DNA of 64,000 nt from Butyrivibrio sp. (GTDB lineage Bacteria > Bacillota_A > Clostridia > Lachnospirales > Lachnospiraceae): NCBI GenBank assembly GCA_017996845.1, contig JAGOGF010000001.1, positions 43,772 through 107,771 of the forward strand, written 5' to 3'. Numbering within the stretch: position 1 is the first letter of the stretch; each line of letters starts with the position of its first letter. Shown one piece after another: positions 51,507-60,375 of the stretch. Under the pieces are notes generated by a model. The model had not been told where the DNA came from, searched no databases, and was given only the letters and a program-made list of their open reading frames with translations. A program made the translations under genes and the position numbers.

Positions 51507-54473
51507 CTAACCTCGAACAATGTACTCATATACATCTTCTCTTACAGGAGTATCTAAAATCCATTCGATTTCAACTGCTGTCTTATCTGTATTTGTCATA
51601 ACAAATTCTTTAACATGCTCAGATGCATGCATTCTTCCAAGATAGTAAAATTCTTTTGAAATCTTATCATCCTTGTTTTTTCTTACAAAAAGCTGTACAT
51701 CAATACCGCGTTCTTTTGCACAGAGAAAGTTTTGCACATCCTCTGATGCAAGCGTCCTTCCGCTCTTTGAAATGGCAATCAAGCTGCATTCACTGGTAAA
51801 ATGATCTTCGTAATTTGTTGTATCACTAATTCCATTCTTTTTATCATAGTTGATAAAGACAGGAAAAGTCTTTGTCTTTTTATCATATTTGTATCCCCCA
51901 ATATTCAGCGGGACCTCATTATTTTCCCAGTTTAAAAGTCTGCACGCATCCTCATACGTATATTTCTGATACAATACCAGATTCGTATCCTGATATCGAT
52001 CACTGTAATTTTGCTTATACCTGTAGATTCCAAATTGAATCAGTTCCTCCAACATATTGTAAAAAATTGGATTTGCAATCATTTTCTCAAAAGAATCGGA
52101 AATTCTGTAATCTTCCTTTCCACCTGCATCCACTTCTTTTTCTATAAACACGCAATTATCATATGTCTCTTTACTTGCTCTGGATGAAAATTCATTCGTC
52201 ATTATTCTAACTACATTTTCCTTACAATTCTGATCACATTTCACTCCATAATCATCCTGTAAAGATTGCTGCAGCATTCCAAGTAATCTATGCTTATATT
52301 TCAGAATTCTGTTTAAAAATTCCAATTCATGAATACGCTTGCCGTTCGCAAGTTTTTTGGATATAAACTCAATAATCTTCTCTTCGCTCTCTGATAAGCG
52401 TACCGTATATTCCTTTTCATATTTCATCAAAAACTTGTAATATGATCCAAGACTACTATTATCAAAAATACGGAGCACATCCATCTCTCCATATTTGTCA
52501 AAGTCCATTAGCGAGGGAATATGCCCAAGTTTATCTTTCAAATTAAAATAATTCTCTTTTATCAATTTCACGTCACTGAAATTGGCATTGTCAATTGCCT
52601 GAAAAATCCGTTTCCTTGCAATCTCATCAAAATGTACGGTACTGGCACCCGGAATCACCCTCCCCCCTTCTGCAACATACCTCCGAATATTATCTTTGTT
52701 ATAACTGCGATCTCCAGAAAGTGCTATTGGAATCATAAAATTATTCGTATAATTCCCAATAAAATCAAGAACAACAACATATTCCTTATTATCTGACTTT
52801 CTTAATCCTCTCCCTAACTGTTGGATAAAGACAATCGGAGATTGTGTCGGACGAAGCATAATGATCTGATTGATCTCCGGTACATCTACACCTTCAGAAA
52901 ATATATCTACAGAAAAAATATAATCCAGCGCAGTTACCCCCTCTGCTCCAGCCAGTCTTTCAATTGCATCTGCTCTCTTCATTTCAGGATCTGAACCAGA
53001 TAAAACTTCCGTTCTATATCCTCTTTGATTAAATTTATCAGATAACTCTTTCGCCTCATCTACACGGCTGCAAAAAACCAATCCTTTTAATCTATCCCCA
53101 CTATATCCATAATATTCTGCATTTCTGATCACATGTTCAACCCGTTCCTGCGAAGTAAGATCTTTGAAATTCTTCATCTTCTCAGCCTGTGTCTTTCCGG
53201 CATCCGATACAAAACTTAAATCCGTAATTCCAAAATAATGAAATGGACAAAGTAATTTTTCTTTCATTGCATCCTGCAGTCTGATCTCATATGCAATCTG
53301 ATGGTTGAAGATTTCATATATATTATTGCCTTCCATCTGATCATTTCGTTTATCAGGCGTAGCCGTCATTCCAAGTGAAAACCGTGGTGTGAAATAATCC
53401 ATTACTTTTTTATAGGAATCTGCTGTTGTGTGATGCGCTTCATCATAGATAATTGCTTCAAAGTGATCTTTTGCAAAATGCTGCAAAGTATCATCTTTGC
53501 AAAAAGTCTGAATCGTTGCAAAAATGTAATCTTTATAATAATCTGTTTGTCCCAAAGCCCCCGAAATAATTCCCATCGAAACAGATCCAAAAACTTTGTG
53601 AAATGACTTTATTGCCTGCTGCGCTATCTGATTTCGATGAACCAAAAATAGCACTTTCTGATATCCCAGCTCTCGCATTGCAAAAGCTGCTGCATAAGTC
53701 TTCCCCGTTCCTGTTGCGGAAATTAGAAGTGCCCTTTTCTCACCTGCTTCTATCATTTTTCGCAGATTTGAAATAAACCCAACTTGCATACTGTTGGGTT
53801 TTAAACGGTATTTTTCAATAGATGTTATTTCCTCTTGCCTTGCAACATCATGCTGACGCTTAATGATTCTATAGCGCTCTTTGTAATCCTCATAAAATGC
53901 ATCAAACCCAAGCGCTGATTCAGATTTCCAAAGTTCCTCAAATTCCGCAACAATCTCCTTTGCCATTTCACCTTGCTGCGTAGAAACCAGTTTGGTGTTC
54001 CACTCCCGATTACTTGTCAGTGCATTATTCGTTATATTGGAACTACCAATAATAATTCGATAAATTTCTTCCTTTTTGAAAATATATCCTTTTGTATGAA
54101 AATCTTCCTTTGCAGCTTCAACGTCATACATTTTAATCGTAATATTTCTCAGCCCGTTTAGTTTGGCTAATGCTTCCGGTTCACTGAAAAATAAATAATT
54201 CGTTGTAAGAATCTCTCCCGGAATATTTTTCTCTTCCAGCTCCTTGAGTGTTTGGAGAAGTGGTGTAATTCCGCCCATCGTAATAAACGCAACGCTAATC
54301 TGGAATTGATCGCATGCCAGCAGTTCATCCTCAATAGAAGAAAGTACCTTCTTGCCTTCTTTATGATTATTCGAAACAAATTGCGGTTTATACGCCAAAT
54401 TAGATGAATATGCCTGGTCAACATATGCTGTCTCAAAACCATTTCGAATTTCAGTTAATTCCTTGCCTGTCAT
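51507..54473 (-). CDS. PLD-nuclease / SF2 helicase / DUF3427 protein
   Basis: 988 residues. N-terminal phospholipase D-like nuclease domain (about 45-190) with HTKGYIFKK and GSSNITNNALTSNREWN (a HKD-type half-site); SF2 helicase with SATGTGKTYAAAF (Walker A), IIYDEAHHTT (DEAH) and QQLGRGLRKS (motif VI); and a DUF3427 C-terminal region. Such enzymes translocate on or remodel DNA and are often in defence islands. ATG 54473 has AGGGG 7 nt upstream. A candidate extended -10 promoter TGTTATACT lies near 54556-54564. Leads the operon with NUDIX and HNH genes. The family matches the COG3886-COG1061 fusions associated with restriction-like systems. Confidence 0.9.
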   Translation of the reverse strand: MTGKELTEIRNGFETAYVDQAYSSNLAYKPQFVSNNHKEGKKVLSSIEDELLACDQFQISVAFITMGGITPLLQTLKELEEKNIPGEILTTNYLFFSEPEALAKLNGLRNITIKMYDVEAAKEDFHTKGYIFKKEEIYRIIIGSSNITNNALTSNREWNTKLVSTQQGEMAKEIVAEFEELWKSESALGFDAFYEDYKERYRIIKRQHDVARQEEITSIEKYRLKPNSMQVGFISNLRKMIEAGEKRALLISATGTGKTYAAAFAMRELGYQKVLFLVHRNQIAQQAIKSFHKVFGSVSMGIISGALGQTDYYKDYIFATIQTFCKDDTLQHFAKDHFEAIIYDEAHHTTADSYKKVMDYFTPRFSLGMTATPDKRNDQMEGNNIYEIFNHQIAYEIRLQDAMKEKLLCPFHYFGITDLSFVSDAGKTQAEKMKNFKDLTSQERVEHVIRNAEYYGYSGDRLKGLVFCSRVDEAKELSDKFNQRGYRTEVLSGSDPEMKRADAIERLAGAEGVTALDYIFSVDIFSEGVDVPEINQIIMLRPTQSPIVFIQQLGRGLRKSDNKEYVVVLDFIGNYTNNFMIPIALSGDRSYNKDNIRRYVAEGGRVIPGASTVHFDEIARKRIFQAIDNANFSDVKLIKENYFNLKDKLGHIPSLMDFDKYGEMDVLRIFDNSSLGSYYKFLMKYEKEYTVRLSESEEKIIEFISKKLANGKRIHELEFLNRILKYKHRLLGMLQQSLQDDYGVKCDQNCKENVVRIMTNEFSSRASKETYDNCVFIEKEVDAGGKEDYRISDSFEKMIANPIFYNMLEELIQFGIYRYKQNYSDRYQDTNLVLYQKYTYEDACRLLNWENNEVPLNIGGYKYDKKTKTFPVFINYDKKNGISDTTNYEDHFTSECSLIAISKSGRTLASEDVQNFLCAKERGIDVQLFVRKNKDDKISKEFYYLGRMHASEHVKEFVMTNTDKTAVEIEWILDTPVREDVYEYIVRG

Positions 54474-54707
54474 GTACTGTCCCCTTATGCGAAAAATTGT
54501 AACCTTTTCTTTCACTCACTTATAAAGTAACCTCGGTGCAAGATTTCTTTAAAACAGTATAACACTTTTCTTTGCATTTCTATTTTCTGTCCCTTTTATA
54601 ATGAACGTATCTGAAATGAATTTGTAAATTTCCTTGATAAGACGGTTCCCTTCAAGGACACTGTAACGTATCTCTGTAAGGATCCAAAGGCTTAATTAAT
54701 TCCCTGG

Positions 54708-54751
54708 CTGCTGCTTCCTTATTTTCTCGGTTCGGCAATCTTCATATGCCC
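54708..54751 (-). pseudogene. Remnant of a WYL-domain regulator gene
   Basis: These 44 bp resemble the 3' end of the WYL gene at 61804-61847: 19 of 20 bases match around CGGCAATCTTCAT, and one base is missing, which breaks the frame (K-I-A-x-P-R-K then a frameshift). The rest of the 469 bp gap 54474-54942 is AT-rich and I see no gene except this and a possible 29-residue frame (MIPLYIRHEELETEIEICIK...) at about 54790-54880 that has no SD. Confidence 0.5.
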
Positions 54752-54942
54752 TTTTTATTTGTGTCTGATTCGCTCGCTTTAATTTGCTTATTTTTGTTTA
54801 CCGTGCAATTCGGATTTTTTAATACAAATTTCTATTTCCGTTTCCAATTCTTCATGTCGAATATACAAAGGAATCATGTTGCCTATCAGGAAGATATTTT
54901 AGTCATATTTTAGCAAAATATCTTTTAGTAATATTTTCTATT

Positions 54943-56202
54943 CTAAAATTCCAATGATTCCGGATTTAACAAAAAGTCATATACATTCATGATCAGAATT
55001 CCATCTTCATTATAAAATGGCTTTGGTGTATTGGATGTAATTACAATCTTTTTGAAGGAATCATGAATCTTCAAAAATGGTCTGATTTCCTGCTTCGCTT
55101 TTTCTTCTGTCTCTAAAAGATAAGCAGACTGAATATAAAACTTTCTTGATCCCCTTGTACAGATAAAATCTACTTCCAGTTGTTTCTTTACAGCCTTTCC
55201 ACTCTTGCCCGTTTCTATAATCAAAAGATTTCCTGCATCAATACGATATCCTCTCATTCTAAGTTCATTGTAAATCGCATTCTCCATCGAATAAGTGATT
55301 TCCATTTGTCTGAATTTTAATCTGGCATTTCTCAGTCCCAGATCCATAAAATAGTACTTCATTGGAGTTTCAATATAGAATTTCCCTTTTATATCATATC
55401 GTTTTGCCTCTTCTATGAGAAAGGAGTCTTCCAAATATTCCAGATATTTTTTAATTGTTGTTGCTGTAATCTTTGAATTATTCACGCTTTTAAATGTCTT
55501 CTGCAGTTTATTTGGATTTGTTAATGAGCCAATCGCAGAAGATAAAATATTTAAAAGAGCATCCATCTCTCCAACATTTCTAATACCATTTCTTTGAACA
55601 ATATCGCTAATATAGGTTTTCTTGAACAAATTTTCCAATAGCCCAATCTTCTGTTCCCCGGTATCTGCCAGCACGACCATTGGAATCCCGCCATAGGTAA
55701 TGTATTCATTCCATCCGTCATACTTATTTCCCTCATATACTGACATAAACTCGGAAAAGCTTAGAGGATACATATGAATTTCATCTCCTCTTCCTCCAAA
55801 TTCAGTTACAATATCTCTGGATAAAAATTTCGCATTACTGCCAGTCACATATACATCGCATTTCTTTTTATCAGCAAGCCCATTTAATACACTGATAAAC
55901 TCTTCCAGGAGTTGTACCTCGTCTAACAGGATATAATATTTGTCTTCATCCTGTAATTGTTCTATTATCCATGGATAAAAAATCTTTGGATTTCTATACG
56001 CAATATTCTCATATAAATCGAAGGCCATCTCAATAATATGATCTTTTTTTATGCCTGATTCCAAAAGATATTCCTTATATAAGGTACGTAAAAGATATGA
56101 TTTACCACAACGTCTGATTCCTGTTATTATTTTAATTAATCCATTATGTTTTCGCTGAATTATCTGATTCAGGTAAGATTCTCTTTTAATTATTGCATCC
56201 AT
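54943..56202 (-). CDS. AAA_14 / DUF4143 ATPase
   Basis: 419 residues, complete. Walker A GIRRCGKS near 28-35 and Walker B ILLDEVQ near 91-97, sensor region YVTGSNAKFLSRDI, then the DUF4143 domain with a restriction-endonuclease-like LEVDFICTRGSRKFYIQ. This family is common in Bacteroidetes and Clostridia, especially near mobile DNA; function is unproven, with a link to defence or toxin-antitoxin-like roles suggested. GAGGCG precedes ATG. It has a shorter, degraded relative at 43.2 kb. Confidence 0.9.
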   Translation of the reverse strand: MDAIIKRESYLNQIIQRKHNGLIKIITGIRRCGKSYLLRTLYKEYLLESGIKKDHIIEMAFDLYENIAYRNPKIFYPWIIEQLQDEDKYYILLDEVQLLEEFISVLNGLADKKKCDVYVTGSNAKFLSRDIVTEFGGRGDEIHMYPLSFSEFMSVYEGNKYDGWNEYITYGGIPMVVLADTGEQKIGLLENLFKKTYISDIVQRNGIRNVGEMDALLNILSSAIGSLTNPNKLQKTFKSVNNSKITATTIKKYLEYLEDSFLIEEAKRYDIKGKFYIETPMKYYFMDLGLRNARLKFRQMEITYSMENAIYNELRMRGYRIDAGNLLIIETGKSGKAVKKQLEVDFICTRGSRKFYIQSAYLLETEEKAKQEIRPFLKIHDSFKKIVITSNTPKPFYNEDGILIMNVYDFLLNPESLEF

Positions 56203-56285
56203 TCTTTTCGCCTCTATAAGATATTTCGGTTATTATTAACTTAAATCTCTTATAGCATATCATCAAATAATCAGTATATAAACAT

Positions 56286-56321
56286 AAAAAAGAACTTCCA
56301 GTATTTTTTTACTGAAAGTTC
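56286..56321 (-). terminator. Intrinsic terminator of the macro-fragment/solenoid unit
   Basis: GAACTTCCAGT (56292-56302) pairs with ACTGAAAGTTC (56311-56321, one G-U) with an 8-nt T-rich loop; six U follow on the minus strand. It lies 22 bp after the solenoid gene's stop. Confidence 0.8.
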
Positions 56322-56342
56322 CAGACTGCAGAAAACCATCTG

Positions 56343-57566
56343 TTACAAAAAGCTCCTCAGTTCATCCAGCATTGCCTTCCGTCGCGGATATTCGGCAGCA
56401 AACTCTCCTGCAAGCTTCACTGCAGCTTCTTTTCCTCCGGGATATTTGCTGATGCACTTTAAATCTCTTGCAAGATACCTGTAATCCGAGCGCTTATTTG
56501 CTCTTGTCACAGAACTCTTTGCTTCCTTAATCAGAACCACAAGACACCTTTCTGGATATAAAGCTGCAAGCTTTTTCTCATACTCTACTACAATATGGCT
56601 GCCATATTCAGTCTCCGCCATGTCCATGACCAGATCATATCTTCCTTCCGCTGCGCACCAGACATATGCATATCCAGATCTTGAATCAGCAAGAATCTTT
56701 TCCCATCGGGTTGGCCACTCATCCTTCGTAAAGTAGGACCCATATTGCAAAAAAGCTTCCTCACTGTTTACATTGTTCCAAAGGTAATTGGTAACTTCCT
56801 CAAACTCTTTATTCCTGTCACCGATCTTCTTATATATCTCAATGAGAACCTTCCTCGCCTCATTAGACCAGTACCCATCCGGGCGTTCAGCAATACGCTT
56901 CTGATACAGGTCTATGGCAGCATCGTAATTGCCATATTCCACTTCGATCTGCGCAAGCGTTTCACCTATACTGTAGCCGCCTGACTTTTTCACAAAAGCT
57001 CTGATTTCCTCTATTGGAGCCTTCCTATCTGCAAGGACACGCACGTAGTAGTTCTCCAAAACCGGAATGCTGTACGCACTGGTATCAGCTGCCTTCATCG
57101 CTCTTTCCAGTAAGTCCAGTTTTGCCTGCAGTTCCTCCGGTGCATAGAAATGCTTCAGCAGGAAGTCGTAAAGATCATCCTCCATATAATCAATAACCGC
57201 ATGATTCTCCAGTTCAGACATAAACCATTTCATCATCTTATCGTGTGATATGTCTGACTCACCCTTCTCATAAATTATATTCCAGTTATCCTGAACAGCA
57301 GAACAAAACCCCTGGGTTTCTCCGTTGGAATCATCCTTGTCAGTATCAGACCACTTTGCGTAAGCCTTATTGGTTATGTCAAAAAGGTCATCGTATCTTC
57401 CCTCTTCTGATAATGTCTTACATGCATCATCCAGGAAGCCGCAAATATCCATCTCAAGACTGCCGCACTGCCTCCAATCGGCATAACCCCTGCTGGTATT
57501 GCTGTAGAAAATCGATGCTATTTCCTTCTGATATTCAGATTTCGAGATCCCCGCCGCATATTTCAT
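56343..57566 (-). CDS. Helical-repeat (TPR-like) protein, SWIM-protein C-terminal type
   Basis: 407 residues, acidic, predicted to be an all-helical solenoid (for example YGNYDAAIDLYQKRIAERPD and SDYRYLARDLKCISKYPGGK). It resembles the C-terminal repeat half of SWIM zinc-finger proteins but has no SWIM CxCx(n)CxH motif, so it may be a stand-alone scaffold or a truncated relative. SD AAGGAG is 10 nt before ATG. It follows a macro-domain fragment by 14 bp and is ended by a strong terminator. I do not recognise a function. Confidence 0.7.
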   Translation of the reverse strand: MKYAAGISKSEYQKEIASIFYSNTSRGYADWRQCGSLEMDICGFLDDACKTLSEEGRYDDLFDITNKAYAKWSDTDKDDSNGETQGFCSAVQDNWNIIYEKGESDISHDKMMKWFMSELENHAVIDYMEDDLYDFLLKHFYAPEELQAKLDLLERAMKAADTSAYSIPVLENYYVRVLADRKAPIEEIRAFVKKSGGYSIGETLAQIEVEYGNYDAAIDLYQKRIAERPDGYWSNEARKVLIEIYKKIGDRNKEFEEVTNYLWNNVNSEEAFLQYGSYFTKDEWPTRWEKILADSRSGYAYVWCAAEGRYDLVMDMAETEYGSHIVVEYEKKLAALYPERCLVVLIKEAKSSVTRANKRSDYRYLARDLKCISKYPGGKEAAVKLAGEFAAEYPRRKAMLDELRSFL

Positions 57567-57580
57567 AAAAAATCCGCTCC

Positions 57581-57886
57581 TTATAGTCCCGGTTCTTTCA
57601 TAGCTGCCTGTCCCTGCGCCATGATTCTGTCATCAAGCACAGCAAAAGTAACGTCGATATCAACTTCCGGATGCTCTGCCTGATCTTCAGATACAGACTG
57701 CAGCGCCTTTCTCAAGGTAACATCTACCGTAACACCGAAGATACCTGCAGATATGAGAGGGAATGCAATCGTATGAACATCATTCTCCTGAGCAAACTTC
57801 ATAGCCTCATGGCAGCAGTTGTAAAAACTCTCCTTTTCACCTTGATTATGAAGCTTAGCTATCTGTGGGTTCCTTTTTTCAGGTTT
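57581..57886 (-). pseudogene. 5'-truncated macro-domain gene
   Basis: The open frame (upstream stop at 57887-57889) reads ESFYNCCHEAMKFAQENDVH then TIAFPLISAGIFGVTVDVTL, the C-terminal half of an ADP-ribose-binding macro domain, but about 60-80 N-terminal residues with the NAAN motif are absent and no SD-linked start is seen. ADP-ribose hydrolysis is therefore unlikely unless a short form is functional. It lies between the 800-residue protein gene (upstream) and the solenoid gene. Confidence 0.65.
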
Positions 57887-57912
57887 TCAAAACAATTTTT
57901 TCTTTTTCCAAA

Positions 57913-60315
57913 CTATTTAACCCCTACCATTTCGACAGCAATTTTCTCTGATTCTTCCGTAAGATCTCCTGATTCTGTCAGAATAGTAGTATCAAGAACA
58001 GACTTAATTGAACCAACTGTAGAAACCACAGCCGCAATTGTCTTCTTGCTCTCTGGTGAAAACTGAGAATAGTCTGTTCCTTCATTTTCAATGATACGCT
58101 TCATCTCCTGGTTGAGTGGATATAGATATGCGTCCAATTTAGCGAGTAATGTATAGAACATATAACCTCTGCGGCGAATCGCAATACACTGCTCTGCCGC
58201 TGTCTTCAATTCTTCGCAGATTTCATTAGCTTTTGCATCATTTGTATATGCTTCCTGCAAGGTTTTTCCTGCCTTGGCACTGGTAATAATACCCATAACA
58301 AGTAATGCCGGGCCAGCTACTATACCTCCAAGGATTGCTGTTCCTCCTGCCATTCCAAGACCGCCAGCCGCAAGAGATCCACCGCCAAAGAAAGCCAGTG
58401 TCGCATTACTTGCAGCGGCACCGCTTAAGGATGCTATCACTGTACCTGTAGAAGCAGTTGCAAATGTTGTAGCCGCACTATATGCTCCGAAAGCAGCCAA
58501 TGCACCGCCTGCAGCTCCGGTTACTCCACCCTGGACTAATGAGAAAGAGAACTTTGTCATTTCAGAAAGTTCATCAAATTCTTTCTGGTCTATGTGAAGG
58601 TTATTAAGTTCCATGATTCCTTCTGACTCAGTGAAATCAACATTCTTTATCTTTGAAAAATGAGTAAGAAACTCATCGATACCATTATTAAGTACAAATA
58701 TCTTACCAGACAATTCTTCCTGAATCATGTTACTCCCAGTTATATATGCTTCTATATCGCTTTCCGTTATTGCTTTATCCATGGCTGAAAACGCATCTGT
58801 GAATGCTGTTATTTTGGAGTACAGATAATCTGATACCATTTCCTCCATAACAGCCCTGTTGCTTTGAATAGTCTCAATTCTTGCTGTACAGATTTCTTCT
58901 GTACGGATTCTTTCCTCCGTTGCTTCTTTTAGATCAATCAAAGACTTTTTAATCTCATCATATACACCAACTGCTGCTGCAATAAATCCAATCGGAGTTC
59001 CAATCTTTGCAATTGATACCGCTGTTTCAGCTGTATATTTGTTTAAATCCCAGGCTGCCTTTCCATTCGGTATTTTTTCTATAATAGCCTGTTTTTGTTT
59101 CTCTGCAGCTGCAAGGAATCCTACCTGCATCTTCTGTATTTTCACTAAAAATTCAGAGTTGGAAGCCAGCGCAAGATTACCAAGGCCCCAATAATTGATA
59201 CCCTGTATGAAATCCAAAGCGAATCCTGAAGGATTATCCTTATTTTTTAACGCCGCCTTGATACCAGCAGCGGATAAATCTATTATCGAGAACGCAGCAG
59301 CTCCAATCATTCTCATTTGCCTGATAGCTTCATTTTTCCAGGGAAGACATTCTCTGATATCAATAGTATTCAATTCTTCCAAACTCTTCACATCATTATC
59401 CTGAATCTGCTGTGCAAACCTGCATACAGAATAGAATGAAGAAATAATCAGATCATTCAGAACAACTGGAATATACTGCTTATTCTTTATTGATTCATGA
59501 ACAATACCCAGTTCTGTCCTTAAATCAAACCGCAACTTCTTATGAAGAACGTTTTTACCATTTTCATCATGTTCTCTCAATAATGTCCCATTAAACAATT
59601 TTGAACAAATAACGGAAAACTTATAATTTGATTCCTTATTGGGTGTATTGGCTGCATTATTCTTACCTGCAATACTTCTAATTCCCGGAATTGCGGATAT
59701 TTCCTTTAAGAAAGACATCAACGGCCCAGGAAGGCCGGTACCCTCTTTGCCCATCCTTCTTGATCTGCTTGTTCCTGCTATATCACTGACAATATGGAAC
59801 AGCCATGATACTGTTCCCAAATAAATCGAATCTTCAAATCCTTTGGGTTGCCATTCGGGAATATCATACTTCACGAACTTTCCAGTTCCGTCAGTCCCAT
59901 ATCCTTTTCCTGTAAACTGCATCAGCAATGAAAACATCAATCCAACTGGAGTTGGATGATGCGAAAAATCCCTTAGATGATGCTGCAACCCACCGCCAAA
60001 TTTATTCATAAGAAGATCTCCGTCCATAGGGAAATCATCTTCAAGCTTCATAATCGCTCCTGCAATGTCGCTTCCGTTATAGCCTTTCGACTTTGCGACC
60101 TTCATTACAAAGTTATCTACCTGCCCATTTCCCCATGTGTGAGCATCGACAAAAGAAATATCATTGACCCAAATAATATCCAACGCTGCAGTTAATGCAC
60201 CGCTGGATACAGCAAGAGCAACATCATATTTATCTACATTCTTACATATATCTTTATCCATAAAAATCATCTTTCCCATAAACTCATCCAAGTCCCTGCC
60301 ATCCATTATGAACAT
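57913..60315 (-). CDS. Uncharacterised 800-residue protein with glycine-zipper membrane segment
   Basis: No recognised family. The N-terminal region (1-320) has a His-rich block LQHHLRDFSHHPTPVGLMFS near 110-130 and LFHIVSDIAGTS near 167-178, possible metal or active-site residues; the middle (400-590) is helical and coiled. Near residues 590-680 is a long Ala/Gly-rich hydrophobic segment (GAAGGALAAFGAYS, FFGGGSLAAGGLGMAGGTAI) of glycine-zipper type that could insert in a membrane. This composition is seen in pore-forming or membrane-acting conflict proteins (inference). The start is uncertain (ATG 60315 or 60306; weak SD). It follows the 2TM-NUDIX-like gene by 60 bp. Confidence 0.75.
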   Translation of the reverse strand: MFIMDGRDLDEFMGKMIFMDKDICKNVDKYDVALAVSSGALTAALDIIWVNDISFVDAHTWGNGQVDNFVMKVAKSKGYNGSDIAGAIMKLEDDFPMDGDLLMNKFGGGLQHHLRDFSHHPTPVGLMFSLLMQFTGKGYGTDGTGKFVKYDIPEWQPKGFEDSIYLGTVSWLFHIVSDIAGTSRSRRMGKEGTGLPGPLMSFLKEISAIPGIRSIAGKNNAANTPNKESNYKFSVICSKLFNGTLLREHDENGKNVLHKKLRFDLRTELGIVHESIKNKQYIPVVLNDLIISSFYSVCRFAQQIQDNDVKSLEELNTIDIRECLPWKNEAIRQMRMIGAAAFSIIDLSAAGIKAALKNKDNPSGFALDFIQGINYWGLGNLALASNSEFLVKIQKMQVGFLAAAEKQKQAIIEKIPNGKAAWDLNKYTAETAVSIAKIGTPIGFIAAAVGVYDEIKKSLIDLKEATEERIRTEEICTARIETIQSNRAVMEEMVSDYLYSKITAFTDAFSAMDKAITESDIEAYITGSNMIQEELSGKIFVLNNGIDEFLTHFSKIKNVDFTESEGIMELNNLHIDQKEFDELSEMTKFSFSLVQGGVTGAAGGALAAFGAYSAATTFATASTGTVIASLSGAAASNATLAFFGGGSLAAGGLGMAGGTAILGGIVAGPALLVMGIITSAKAGKTLQEAYTNDAKANEICEELKTAAEQCIAIRRRGYMFYTLLAKLDAYLYPLNQEMKRIIENEGTDYSQFSPESKKTIAAVVSTVGSIKSVLDTTILTESGDLTEESEKIAVEMVGVK

Positions 60316-60375
60316 TACTTCTGCGAAATTCCCTGTCTGCCGTCACTTTGGCAGTATTCGGATTAATTTGGATCT

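Noticed and set aside
54893..54922. GATATTTT / AAAATATC inverted repeat after the AAA/DUF4143 gene
   Set aside because: The stem is pure A-T plus two G-C pairs, has a 14-nt loop and no U-run, so it is a poor terminator.
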